The notes: generated by a model from the sequence alone, not told the origin. Positions 6,947 through 14,963 are shown, numbered from the stretch's first letter. The stretch is DNA of 34,766 nucleotides from a bacterium CPR1 (GCA_021404945.1 QWHO01000012.1:1-34766); one strand, 5' to 3'. Translations and numbers: made by a program.

Positions 6947-9724
6947 TTAAACGCGCTTGTAGACCAGCGCCGAGCCTGGTGCCACCCCGCCCTGCAAACC
7001 GCTGCCACCATACTGGCGGTCGTCGGAGCTGAGCACGAGCTTCCAGTTTCCCTCCGGCAGAGGAACCTGGCGAGGCTGATCGGAGAAGTTGGCCAGCACA
7101 CAGAGCTCCTCGCCGCCGCCCTGGCGCACATAACTGAGGGTGCGCTCTTCGTTATTGACGCTGCCGGGGCGAATCTGGCTGGTGGAGGTGAAGGCCGGGC
7201 TGGAGCCGCGCAGCTTGATCAGGTCGCGGTAGAAGTTGAAGTGCCCGCGCTTGAGGGCGGCCACCCGCTCGTCGCCGGACAGGCTCTCGGCCTGTGCGGG
7301 ATCAACCGTGCGGCCCAGCCAGCTCATGTCGTTGCCCCATGTGGCCGTCACGCCGTGCTTGTAGTCGGCGTTGTCCAGAAACTCCTCGCCCTGGAACAGC
7401 ATGGGGACGCCCGCCCCCAACAGGGTAAGCGTGGCCGCTGTGCGCGCCAGCGCACGCGGCAGGGGCTTGAGGGTCTCCTCGGTGTTCTGGCTACCGGCGG
7501 CAACCCGGGCCGCCCACTGGCCCGAGTTGCCCACCTCGTCGTGGCTGTGGGTGTAGACCACGGCCTTGCTCCAGCTCTCCACGTCCACGTGCCGGGTGAG
7601 CGCCTCCATCAGGCGGTCCATCGAGGCCCGCCCCGCCAGGGCGTCGATCATGTCGTCGTGGAAGCGGTCGTTCCAGACCGCGTCGAAGCCCATCCCCTTT
7701 TTCTCCATGCGGTGCTCATTCTCGCCCACCCACGAGCTGCGGTCGTAGTCGGCCGCCACCAGCCACGAGCGCGAGAAGTCCTCGGCCACCGTGTAGGCGC
7801 CCGGGCGCACGTGATCGATGGCCCGGTTGATCATGCGCAGGGTCTGCATCCCCTCCCACTTCTCCTGGTTGGTGCCGGTGTCGTGCAGCACCTGGGTGAA
7901 GTCGAAGCGAATCCCGTCCAGCCCCAGCTCTTCGAGCTGCTGCACGGCGTTGTCCACGAAGAACTGCTTCACTCCGTCGGCCCCGAAGTTGGGCTTGGCT
8001 CCCCAGTCGGTATTGCTGATGTACTGGCCGTTCCACTTGAAAAACGAGCGCTCGTCTCCATCCAGCTCCCACATCGGGTTGTCGGCGTCGGCCTTGCCCG
8101 AGGTGTGGTTGTAAACCACGTCCCCGAGCACGTTGAAACCCCGCCGGTGGGCCTCATCCACGAAAACTTTGATGGCCTCCAGCCCGTGGACCCAGACCGT
8201 CTCGCGGCCCTCGGCCTCGCGCGGGCTGACCAGGCCTTTGCGCAAGGCCTCGGCGGCATCCAGCTCGAACCCGTAGGCCTCGGCCCCGGCGAAGTAGTAG
8301 TCGGGCGTGTAGCCCCAGTCGCGTTTGCCCCCGAACTCGTTGAAGGGCATCAGCTCCAGCGTGTTGACCCCCAGCTCCTCGAGGTAGTCGAGGTTGTGCA
8401 TGAGGTCCTTGAAGTTGGAGGGGTTGGCGTTATCCTTCGAGCCCATGAAGCTGCCCACGTGCAGCTCGTAGATCACGAAACGGGAGGGATCGCTGGTCTT
8501 GCGCGGAGCGTCCTGATGCTGGAACGCGAACTTTGACTCGCGAATCAAGCTGAGGCGCTCGGAGCCCGGACGGTTGGAGATGCGGTCGCTGAGAGGGTCG
8601 TTGAAGGGGGTGCGCACCCGCTCGGCCTTGCTCAGCTGCCCGTCCCCGTTCAAGTCGCCCACCAGGCGACCGTTCTCGTAGACCCGGAACTCGTAGCGCA
8701 GCCCGGCCAGAGCGGGGAAGTTATTGACCGTGGTCACCCAGGCGTTACCCACCTGCTCGAGCTCGATGGCGCCATTCTCGGCCGTGCGCTCGAGCCACTG
8801 GTAATCGGTCACTTTGGCGTCCGAGTCCACCCCCCACCGGTTGAGAATGTCTACATCTTGCTTGTCCTTGGGGGGGGCTTCCTCGTAGCTCAGAAGTCGG
8901 GGCGCTCCCAGCCGCTGGAGCAGCTCGCTCTTGCTCAGCTGGTGGCCCTTCTCATCCTTGATGATCAGCTGCACTTTGTCGGCCTCGGGCCGATCGTCCA
9001 CGGTGAAACGTCCCCAGGTGGGGTTGTCGGCGTAGTTGGGACCGCCCTTGCCGCTGTCATCGTACCAGCCGGTCTCGATGCCCAGCACCGGGTCCACGAA
9101 GATGCGCTCCACTCCGCGCTGCTGCCCCTGCAGGAAGCGAGCTCGGGGGTCGGAGTAGGCGATGTCGCCGGTCGCGAAGCGATAACCCAGCCCCTCCAGA
9201 TCGCTCCACCCCTGGCCCAGCTCCAGCTTGAAGGTCCCGTCGGGCTGCTTCTCCATGGCGTGACGCGCCTTGAGACTGCCGTCGCGCTTGAAGATCTCCA
9301 CCGCCAGCTCGTCTGTGGCCGGCGCCCAGGTCGCAAACAAGACCCCATCCTGACCGCGCCGATGCACTCCCAGCTTGTGGTTGGTGATGGGCGTGTAGCT
9401 CGGGTTGCGCTCCTCAGCGCCAAAGCGCAGATTGCCGTCCTGCAGGGGCAGCCAGCGACCGGGGCCGGCTTTCGTGTCGGCCACCACGCCCCACTCGTAG
9501 CTACGAGGCTCGGTCTTGAGCGAGACAGTGGCCGTATAGACGCCGTCCCCGGCCACCTCGTCTCCCTCCCGGCCATCATCGCGCATGGGGATGGTCTGCC
9601 CCCCGTTCCACAGAGGGTCGTACTCGCCCGTGGTGGGGTTGAAGCTGCCTTTGAGTCGCAGGTTGGTCCATTCGGCGCGAGCGCCTGTATCTACGGTGAA
9701 GCGGAAAGGAGCCCTGGTTTCCAC
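6947..9724 (-). CDS. GH13 (alpha-amylase superfamily) glucan-active enzyme, branching/debranching type
   Basis: Family GH13 enzymes cleave or transfer alpha-glucosidic bonds. The 925-residue protein has the four conserved regions: DVVYNH (about residue 537), GIRFDF with the nucleophile Asp (about 606), VAEDF with the acid/base Glu (about 647) and HSHDE with the third Asp (about 728). FVIYELHVGSF at about 418 opens the barrel and recalls branching enzymes and maltooligosyltrehalose trehalohydrolases. Upstream are a beta module with DDGREGDEVAGDGVY and a CBM48-like region with FATWAPATDELAVEIFKRDG. Residues about 357-369 form a canonical EF-hand loop, DLNGDGQLSKAE. There is no signal peptide, so it is probably cytoplasmic and linked to storage glucan. 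The GTG at 9724 has no Shine-Dalgarno site but TACACT lies 7 nt upstream. The exact activity is not decided. Confidence 0.88.
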   Translation of the reverse strand: METRAPFRFTVDTGARAEWTNLRLKGSFNPTTGEYDPLWNGGQTIPMRDDGREGDEVAGDGVYTATVSLKTEPRSYEWGVVADTKAGPGRWLPLQDGNLRFGAEERNPSYTPITNHKLGVHRRGQDGVLFATWAPATDELAVEIFKRDGSLKARHAMEKQPDGTFKLELGQGWSDLEGLGYRFATGDIAYSDPRARFLQGQQRGVERIFVDPVLGIETGWYDDSGKGGPNYADNPTWGRFTVDDRPEADKVQLIIKDEKGHQLSKSELLQRLGAPRLLSYEEAPPKDKQDVDILNRWGVDSDAKVTDYQWLERTAENGAIELEQVGNAWVTTVNNFPALAGLRYEFRVYENGRLVGDLNGDGQLSKAERVRTPFNDPLSDRISNRPGSERLSLIRESKFAFQHQDAPRKTSDPSRFVIYELHVGSFMGSKDNANPSNFKDLMHNLDYLEELGVNTLELMPFNEFGGKRDWGYTPDYYFAGAEAYGFELDAAEALRKGLVSPREAEGRETVWVHGLEAIKVFVDEAHRRGFNVLGDVVYNHTSGKADADNPMWELDGDERSFFKWNGQYISNTDWGAKPNFGADGVKQFFVDNAVQQLEELGLDGIRFDFTQVLHDTGTNQEKWEGMQTLRMINRAIDHVRPGAYTVAEDFSRSWLVAADYDRSSWVGENEHRMEKKGMGFDAVWNDRFHDDMIDALAGRASMDRLMEALTRHVDVESWSKAVVYTHSHDEVGNSGQWAARVAAGSQNTEETLKPLPRALARTAATLTLLGAGVPMLFQGEEFLDNADYKHGVTATWGNDMSWLGRTVDPAQAESLSGDERVAALKRGHFNFYRDLIKLRGSSPAFTSTSQIRPGSVNNEERTLSYVRQGGGEELCVLANFSDQPRQVPLPEGNWKLVLSSDDRQYGGSGLQGGVAPGSALVYKRV

Positions 9725-9770
9725 AAGGACCAGTGTAAGACGTGGGACCCGGGGGGTTGTTTTGGGAGCG

Positions 9771-10352
9771 TTAACTTTCGGTCGCGTAAAGCTGGCAGAG
9801 GGCCAGTCCCCAGGTGACGGGCAGATAGAAGGCGACCCGACCCTCCAGCGGAAGGCTCCAGTCCAGCGTGGCCACCAGGGCCCCCGGGGGCAAGCCGTTG
9901 AAGCGCTCCAGCAAGAGTTGACGGGTCTGGTGCCCGAAGGCGGTGGAGGCCAGGTAGTAGAGCTCTCCCTCCGGCCAGGGGTCGCGCACCAGGTCGCCCT
10001 GAGTGAACCGGGCCGGCAGCTTCAACTCGGCGGCCACCCGGTTGGAACGCTCCACATACTCGGGAAAGAGCTCCAGGCCTTCGGAAGGATAACCCAGGCT
10101 GGCCGCGCTCAGCGCCGCCAACCCCCGCCCCGAGCCCAGATCGATGAAGCGCGCTCCCGGGGCCAGGCCGCTGACCTGCAGCAGACGTCGCACCGAGATG
10201 GCCGGGGTCTCGCCGTAGGCCAGCGAGTCTCGCTCGGGGTGGGTGCGCTCGAGCCGGCCCGGTCGGATGCCCCGAAAGTGTCGGGGCAGGGCGCGATGCA
10301 ACCGCCACCACCAGCGGTGGCGACCGAGAGCGGCCAGCTCGTAGACGGCCAA
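9771..10352 (-). CDS. Class I SAM-dependent methyltransferase
   Basis: The SAM-binding motif FIDLGSGRGLAALSAA (near residue 69) is followed by an acidic strand end, GLELFPEYVERSN, and QGDLVRD, the usual Rossmann methyltransferase layout. The substrate is unknown; the glycine loop plus ELFPEYVE resembles small DOT1-like bacterial methyltransferases. The marked start is a TTG at 10352. The frame stays open upstream with coding-like residues (WYGPLGELAWHASLAVYEL), so the true start may lie nearer the upstream lipoprotein stop, but no ATG or GTG is present there. It is 53 bases downstream of the YceI-like gene on the same strand and 46 bases upstream of the GH13 start. Confidence 0.75.
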   Translation of the reverse strand: MAVYELAALGRHRWWWRLHRALPRHFRGIRPGRLERTHPERDSLAYGETPAISVRRLLQVSGLAPGARFIDLGSGRGLAALSAASLGYPSEGLELFPEYVERSNRVAAELKLPARFTQGDLVRDPWPEGELYYLASTAFGHQTRQLLLERFNGLPPGALVATLDWSLPLEGRVAFYLPVTWGLALCQLYATES

Positions 10353-10405
10353 CGAGGCGTGCCAGGCCAGCTCGCCCAGCGGGCCGTACCAGACGCGTCG
10401 CGAGG

Positions 10406-11050
10406 CTACTCGGGGGGAGTTCCTTTCAAATCGAGCTTGATCAGCACTTCATCACGAATGAGGTTGTCTGCCTTCCCCGGATACATGATCTTGAAGTCGA
10501 AGCGCTTGATGCTGAACTCGGCCCTGGCGGCGGGGCCCTCGGGGGTGAGCTTGATCTCGGCCGGGAAGCTGATGGATCGGGTTTCGCCGTGCAGGCTGAG
10601 ATCGCCGGTCACGGTGTAGCCTTTGTCGGATCTGGCGATCTGGGTGGACTTGAAGCTGGCCTCGGGGTAAGTGGGGGCATCGAAGAAGTCGGCGCTCTTG
10701 AGATGATCGGTCAGATCAGGGTCGTCCGCCTCGACCGAGCCCATGTCGATGGTCACCTCGACCCGCGAGCGGGTGGGCTCCTCATCGACCAGCTCGATCA
10801 TGCCTCGAAAGGTTTTGAAGCTTCCTTCGTGCGAGCCCGTCACCTTGGAGCCCACGAAGCCGATTGTCGAGTTCCAGGCGCTGATCTCAAAGCTGCGCGA
10901 CTGGCCGCCCGGATCGCTCGAGGGCGTGGAGGTCCCACTTGCGCTGACGGGGGTGTTGACGACCGCGGCGGGGCGGTCGGCGGCCGGATTGGCGGCGCAG
11001 CCAGCCAGAAGGGAGCCTGCCATCAGGGCAAGAGAAAGAATTGTTTTCAC
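10406..11050 (-). CDS. YceI family lipoprotein
   Basis: YceI-family proteins are periplasmic lipocalin-like beta barrels that bind long isoprenoid-type lipids. The 214-residue product starts with VKTILSLALMAGSLLAGC, a lipoprotein signal with lipobox LAGC, followed by a Ser/Pro/Thr-rich linker. The domain runs from SFEISAWNSTIGFVGSK through SVEADDPDLTDHLKSADFFD, a hallmark of the family (the D-x-x-x-x-x-HLKSxDFFD turn), to a final beta-hairpin. The GTG at 11050 is chosen because the signal peptide begins there; a longer frame to 11080 would precede the signal with ten extra residues. It is divergent from the MoxR gene. Confidence 0.9.
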   Translation of the reverse strand: MKTILSLALMAGSLLAGCAANPAADRPAAVVNTPVSASGTSTPSSDPGGQSRSFEISAWNSTIGFVGSKVTGSHEGSFKTFRGMIELVDEEPTRSRVEVTIDMGSVEADDPDLTDHLKSADFFDAPTYPEASFKSTQIARSDKGYTVTGDLSLHGETRSISFPAEIKLTPEGPAARAEFSIKRFDFKIMYPGKADNLIRDEVLIKLDLKGTPPE

Positions 11051-11121
11051 CCCCGCTGGTTCGACTTCAGCCCGGGGCACCCTTCCCAGGGGTCAAGCGG
11101 GCGGCTCCGAAGCAATCGCCT

Positions 11122-12708
11122 GTGCTGAAGAATCTGTTCCGTCGCCCCCCCGAGAGTCCCACCCACCCGATGGTCAAGCCGCCCCCACCGCTCGCGTTCG
11201 ACGTGGCCGACCTGTACCGTGGCCCGGTCGACCCCGGCAGCGAGGTGGCGGAAAAGGACGAGGCCCTGGACGAGAAGCTGCGCCAGGCCTACTTCTGGAT
11301 CGTTAACAACGCGGTCATCAGCCCCCACTACGACCTGGAGTACAACGAAGGGCCGGCCCCGAGCTACACCTTCGGGGACACCCGCTCGCGCCTGGTCCTG
11401 CCCACGGCCCAGAGTTACTCCAGCTTCGTGCTGCTGCCCCTGCTGAACTTTGCGGTGCGCCGCCGCTGCTTGCTTGTTGGTGGGCCGGGACGCGGCAAGA
11501 CGGCCAGCGCGGTGCTCATGGGCGTGCTGGCGGGCTATTCCCTGCAGGAGGTGCGCCGGGCCATCCAGCACGGCCAGCCCCAGATGACCATCTCCGACCT
11601 CCTGGGTAACCCTTTGCCGGCGGATTTGATCCAGGCCCAGAGCCTGGAGCAGATCCGCATCTCCTGGCGGCGCTGGCTGGGAATGCGGGTCAAAATCATC
11701 GACGAATACAACCGCATCCCCACCCGCACCCAATCGGCCTTGCTGACGGTGCTGGCCGACAACTACGCCGAGATCCTCGACCACATCTACGAGTGCCCCG
11801 AGGCCGCCTGGTACCTCACCGCCAACGACGACCAGGGAGGCGGGACCTACCAGGTGATCGAGGCCCTGCGCGACCGCATCGACGTGGTGGTGCGGGCGCT
11901 GCACTTCAACACCCGCTTCTTCTCCGAGCTGTTGACCCGGGTGGAGGAGGGCATCCGACCCGAGGAGGTCGTGCCGGCCGAGCTCATCTTCTCCCCGGCT
12001 CAGAGCGAGCGGATGTACCGAGAGATCGCTCGCCTGCCGGTGCCCACCGAGGTGCTGCGACGCTTCGAGTTCTTCGCCAGCCAGCTCGAGTTTTTCGAGG
12101 CCGCCGGAGCGCAGCTCGAGTACAAGACCAAGGACAACCTCAAGTTGTCCGGGCTCGATCCGACCTCGCTGGCGGCCCTCGACAGCGGGCGCGACCGGGT
12201 CAAGGACCTGGGCGTGCAGACCCGCAACGGGCTGTCGGTGCGGGCCATGATGAGCGTGCTGATCTTTGCCAAAGCGCTGGCTTATTTGCGGGGATTACCG
12301 ATGGTGGGGTTGGAGGACATGCGCCAGATCCTTCCCTTCGTGCTGCACGACAGGCTGACGCCGGATCTGGACGCCCCCTTCTTCGAAGCGGCTGGCAACG
12401 GCGTGCTGCGGGTCGACCGGGTGAGCTGGATCCGCCAGCTGTTCGACCTCTCCTGCCAGGAGTACGACCGACTCGGACTGGACAGGGACGACCCGCTGCG
12501 CAAGCTCTCGCAAGATTTCGCCAAGGGCCTGGAGGGCCTGAGCGAGCCCGAGGTCAAGGCGCGCCTGGTCGAGATCGAGCGCCTGCTGGCCTCTTGGAGC
12601 AAGCAACGCAAGCTGTTCGGGCACCTCTACGACGACGTGCTCTACCTCAAGTATCTCCACCAGCGTTACACCAACTACCGGGCCTGGCTGCAGTGGAAGA
12701 AGGCCTGA
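11122..12708 (+). CDS. MoxR-type AAA+ ATPase
   Basis: MoxR ATPases are chaperone-like AAA+ proteins, usually working with a von Willebrand A (vWA) partner in metal insertion or complex assembly. Walker A is GGPGRGKT, Walker B is VKIIDEYNRIPTRTQSALL (MoxR pattern DExNRxPxxTQSALL), sensor 1 is the TAND segment, and ALRDRID supplies the arginine region. At 528 residues it is longer than classic MoxR (about 320), with an N-terminal extension and a long C-terminal helical region. The start is either GTG 11122 (giving MLKNLFRRPP) or ATG 11170; neither has a clear ribosome site. The downstream gene overlaps its last 16 bases, implying coupling. No vWA gene is present. Confidence 0.85.
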   Translation: MLKNLFRRPPESPTHPMVKPPPPLAFDVADLYRGPVDPGSEVAEKDEALDEKLRQAYFWIVNNAVISPHYDLEYNEGPAPSYTFGDTRSRLVLPTAQSYSSFVLLPLLNFAVRRRCLLVGGPGRGKTASAVLMGVLAGYSLQEVRRAIQHGQPQMTISDLLGNPLPADLIQAQSLEQIRISWRRWLGMRVKIIDEYNRIPTRTQSALLTVLADNYAEILDHIYECPEAAWYLTANDDQGGGTYQVIEALRDRIDVVVRALHFNTRFFSELLTRVEEGIRPEEVVPAELIFSPAQSERMYREIARLPVPTEVLRRFEFFASQLEFFEAAGAQLEYKTKDNLKLSGLDPTSLAALDSGRDRVKDLGVQTRNGLSVRAMMSVLIFAKALAYLRGLPMVGLEDMRQILPFVLHDRLTPDLDAPFFEAAGNGVLRVDRVSWIRQLFDLSCQEYDRLGLDRDDPLRKLSQDFAKGLEGLSEPEVKARLVEIERLLASWSKQRKLFGHLYDDVLYLKYLHQRYTNYRAWLQWKKA

Positions 12709-13601
12709 GCCCCGCCTTCGAGCGTCTGCTGCGCGAGCGCCGCGAGCGCTACAACGCGGCCTTCGCCCAGGCGCGCCACCGCCGTCCCGGGCTGAAGGGA
12801 CCGGTCTTCCTCGAGCACCTGCGCAGCCGGCTCGATCCCATCGTGGCCGCCCTGCCCGAGAAGGGCCGCGTGGCCGCTACCGACGCGCTCTACGACCTGT
12901 CGCTGGAGCTGGTGGCCTGCGATCTTTTCGCCCGCCATCCGGTGGTGGCGGCGGGCTGGGAGCGCCTGCTGCCCCGGGTGGCTCCCCTGCTAGCCCAGGC
13001 CCCACGCAAGCTGGCCGTCAGCCTGACCAACGCCCTCTACCATCTCGACGAGCAGCCCGGTGCGCGCGCGACCTGGTGGCTCGAGCGCATGCTGGAGGTG
13101 CCGGCGGACGAGCATCTGCTCGAGGTCGGCCAGGTGCTGGCCTGGCGGGCCGGGCTGCCCCACTACCGAGAGGGGGCGCTGGAGCTGTGCGAGCGACTGC
13201 CGGCCGAGCGGACCGGGGTGAGCTCGCAACTGGTCGAAGCATTGCGCCAGGACCCCTGGCTGACGGTCGAGGATCCCGCCCCTGGCTCCAGGCCCCGGGT
13301 GATGTTCCGGGTGGGCGGCTTTCGTGGCTTCGGAGGGCCTTTCGTGGCCCCGCCCGAGCTTCGTTACGCCGGCCAGAACCGCTTCTTCGTGGGGGACGGC
13401 GAGGGCTGGTGGCTGCTGGTGGCGGACGGATATGGCACCAGCCTGCACCGCCTGGCAGCGGAGCCTCGCGGCCTGAAAGACGAGGGCCCGGGGGCCCGGG
13501 CGGTGAGCGAGCTGGCCGGCTGCTCGCGGCACGCCTCGGGGCCGCGCACCGTAGCCGCCTCTCGCGAGCTCTCGCATTACGTGCTGCTGGCAGCCGTTTA
13601 G
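12693..13601 (+). CDS. Unrecognised protein coupled to the MoxR ATPase
   Basis: The 302-residue frame starts at a GTG (12693) inside the last codons of the MoxR gene and runs to 13601. The first 190 residues are helical (LLRERRERYNAAFAQARHRR, then LPEKGRVAATDALYDLSLELVACDLF). The last 100 are beta-rich, with RVMFRVGGFRGFGG, ELRYAGQNRFFVGDGEGWWLL and VADGYGTSLHRL. This last part could be a propeller-blade-like unit, as found in MoxR-vWA-beta-propeller sets, but that is only a resemblance. The overlap with the ATPase gene argues that the two act together, perhaps as ATPase and adaptor or substrate. I do not assign a function. Confidence 0.7.
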   Translation: MEEGLSPAFERLLRERRERYNAAFAQARHRRPGLKGPVFLEHLRSRLDPIVAALPEKGRVAATDALYDLSLELVACDLFARHPVVAAGWERLLPRVAPLLAQAPRKLAVSLTNALYHLDEQPGARATWWLERMLEVPADEHLLEVGQVLAWRAGLPHYREGALELCERLPAERTGVSSQLVEALRQDPWLTVEDPAPGSRPRVMFRVGGFRGFGGPFVAPPELRYAGQNRFFVGDGEGWWLLVADGYGTSLHRLAAEPRGLKDEGPGARAVSELAGCSRHASGPRTVAASRELSHYVLLAAV

Positions 13602-13653
13602 GATCTGACGCTATTTGTGTTTGGGGACTGCTTACGTGTTGCGTCTCCCTCCC

Positions 13654-14289
13654 TCATCGTTGCTCCCTGAGGGCTGCTGCCAGGACAGGCTTGGCCCAGT
13701 CTGGCACCAGTTCGAGCGGGCGAACTTTGACCAGTCGACCTCGCCTGACATGGAGCAGGAGGACCGGTTTGGGTTCTTCTCCCTGAGCGGGGTCTGCAGC
13801 AGCAGAGTTGTCATAGACGCGCAACTCGGCCAGGCTGAGCAGCAGCTGGATCAAGTTCATGCGGCTGGCATCGAATCGTTCGCGAATCCGGTCCTCGGGG
13901 ATATCGTGCCCGCCTCGGCGGACGCGTTCCTTGACTCGCGCCAGGTGGAGCTCGACCGACGAGAGTCCGACATACCAGATCCTGACTTCGAACCCCAGAT
14001 CGACGGCTCGGAGCAGCATGCCGGTGAGGGTGCTGCCACCCAGGGTCGTCTCGAAGGCAAAGTCCAACCGCTGCGCGATGGCGCGCTCGAGGAGGCTGCG
14101 ACCTGATTCCCAGGCCAGACTGTTGGACTGGGCCGCGGAAAGCCCCGGGTCGGCTTGCCTCAGTTTCGCGGCGACTTCGTCGGGGTTGAAGTAATCGGCG
14201 CCAGCTGCCCGAAACGTGGCTCCAGCGACGCTACTCTTGCCTGCCCCGTTCACTCCGGCCAGAACGTATATCCGAGGTGTGCGTGCCAA
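13654..14289 (-). CDS. Zeta-type toxin (P-loop kinase)
   Basis: Zeta toxins phosphorylate UDP-N-acetylglucosamine or related sugars and poison cell-wall synthesis when the antitoxin is lost. The protein starts ARTPRIYVLAGVNGAGKSS, with the Walker A G-x-N-G-A-G-K-S of this family. FNPDEVA near residue 35 and FAFETTLGGS near residue 77 match the catalytic Asp region and the substrate strand. ERVRRGGHDIPEDRIRERF matches the R-x-x-x-G-G-H-x-[IV]-P-x-x-x-[IV] motif of this kinase group. The start is a TTG at 14289, forced by an in-frame TAG six bases upstream. It is downstream of a Phd-type antitoxin gene with about 105 bases of structured leader between them. Confidence 0.88.
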   Translation of the reverse strand: MARTPRIYVLAGVNGAGKSSVAGATFRAAGADYFNPDEVAAKLRQADPGLSAAQSNSLAWESGRSLLERAIAQRLDFAFETTLGGSTLTGMLLRAVDLGFEVRIWYVGLSSVELHLARVKERVRRGGHDIPEDRIRERFDASRMNLIQLLLSLAELRVYDNSAAADPAQGEEPKPVLLLHVRRGRLVKVRPLELVPDWAKPVLAAALREQR

Positions 14290-14310
14290 AAGCTAACCTG
14301 CTCGCACTCT

Positions 14311-14402
14311 GGTCTTGCACATTAGCACAATCTGACGAAGGCGCCGGAACTGCGTTCCAGCGCGTTGCAAAGTGCAAGACCAAAGGTCTTGCACTTTAGC
14401 GC
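14311..14402 (-). promoter_or_regulatory. Structured antitoxin-toxin junction with two alternative hairpins
   Basis: In minus-strand RNA, arm A (14397-14385, AAAGTGCAAGACC) pairs perfectly over 13 bp with arm B (14381-14369), with a 3-nt loop. Arm A begins in the antitoxin stop codon. A second copy of arm A, GTGCAAGACC at 14320-14311, lies about 20 nt before the toxin start and could pair with arm B over 10 bp instead. The two copies match at 15 of 16 bases (GCTAA[A/T]GTGCAAGACC). A small GGAAC-TGC-GTTCC hairpin (14346-14358) lies between. The layout looks like an attenuator that limits toxin expression relative to antitoxin. Confidence 0.55.
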
Positions 14403-14704
14403 TTGCAGGCCTGCTTCCTAGCAGTTGCCCCCAACTGCGAGGGAGGGGCGTCGAATGCTGCCTTCATGGCCCTACGAGACTCATCAGTCTGCATTCTCTC
14501 GACCAGGGCGTCAAACTCGCCGCTCAATGCCTGCAAGGCTCGGTCAGCGCTCGAGCTCAGGGATTTGAACATCTGCATCGACATGATGACGGCTCGCTCC
14601 ATCTCGTGGCGGGTGATCGTGACAACCTCGCCCTCGTTCACGAGGTCGAGGATCCTTCCGAATTCGTTCTTGGCAGCGGTGGCCGTGATTCTGGTCATCT
14701 TCAT
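14396..14704 (-). CDS. Phd/YefM family antitoxin
   Basis: Phd/YefM antitoxins bind and neutralise a partner toxin and repress their own promoter through an N-terminal DNA-binding fold. The N-terminus MKMTRITATAAKNEFGRILD followed by EGEVVTITRHEMERAVIMS is the characteristic Phd pattern. The C-terminal half is helical and probably binds the toxin. I start it at ATG 14704 (14698 is also possible). The longer frame upstream runs through a promoter with good -35 and -10 boxes and a palindrome, so those codons are unlikely to be translated. It is followed by the Zeta toxin gene, and the order antitoxin-toxin is standard. Confidence 0.85.
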   Translation of the reverse strand: MKMTRITATAAKNEFGRILDLVNEGEVVTITRHEMERAVIMSMQMFKSLSSSADRALQALSGEFDALVERMQTDESRRAMKAAFDAPPSQLGATARKQACKR

Positions 14705-14706
14705 GA

Positions 14707-14740
14707 TGTCCATTTTAGCCAAAATAGACATTCCCGTCAA
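14707..14740 (-). promoter_or_regulatory. Promoter and operator palindrome of the antitoxin-toxin operon
   Basis: Minus strand: TTGACG (14740-14735), 17-bp spacer, TAAAAT (14717-14712), then 7 nt to ATG 14704. An inverted repeat, TGTCYATTTT, with arms at 14707-14716 and 14721-14730 (9 of 10 matching), covers the -10 and half of the spacer. Repressor bound here would block RNA polymerase, as expected for Phd autoregulation. The predicted transcript begins within a base or two of the start codon. Confidence 0.75.
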
Positions 14741-14798
14741 ACGGGCAGGTCGCCATCTCATAGCCCCATGTAGGTTCTCCGGGTAGATAAGCAGGGGC

Positions 14799-14932
14799 GT
14801 GATCTGGGGTGATCTGGCATGAGGTTGCGTGTGCTGGAGATTAGAGCTGGTGCGGGTTTTGGTGGGGTGGGGTGTTTCTGGGATGCCATGGTGATCGGGG
14901 GTGATTTTGAGGCCGGTGATCAAAAGGTGATC
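14799..14932. repeat. Six GTGATC-type repeats in three helically phased pairs
   Basis: GTGATC occurs at 14799, 14809, 14891, 14916 and 14927, and GTGATT at 14901. The copies form pairs spaced 10, 10 and 11 bp, which is one DNA turn. Most are preceded by G. They lie in the gap between the antitoxin promoter and the HNH gene (14705-14963), which has no supportable gene. Possible protein-binding sites; no function assigned. Confidence 0.45.
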
Positions 14933-14963
14933 AACCCCCGTTTGGTGTTGAGGTGGCTAGGAG

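Noticed and set aside
6935-8536. 533-codon open frame on the plus strand
   Set aside because: It is antisense to the GH13 gene, which has all four catalytic regions.
11793-12692. 5' extension of the gene after the MoxR ATPase
   Set aside because: It reads through the ATPase in another frame as Arg/Gly/Pro-rich low-complexity sequence; real coding starts near 12693.
14705-14923. Longer N-terminus for the Phd antitoxin
   Set aside because: The region holds a promoter and palindrome, and the extra residues do not match the family.
14799-14932. CRISPR array
   Set aside because: Repeats are only 6-7 bp with 4-76 bp gaps; far too short and uneven.
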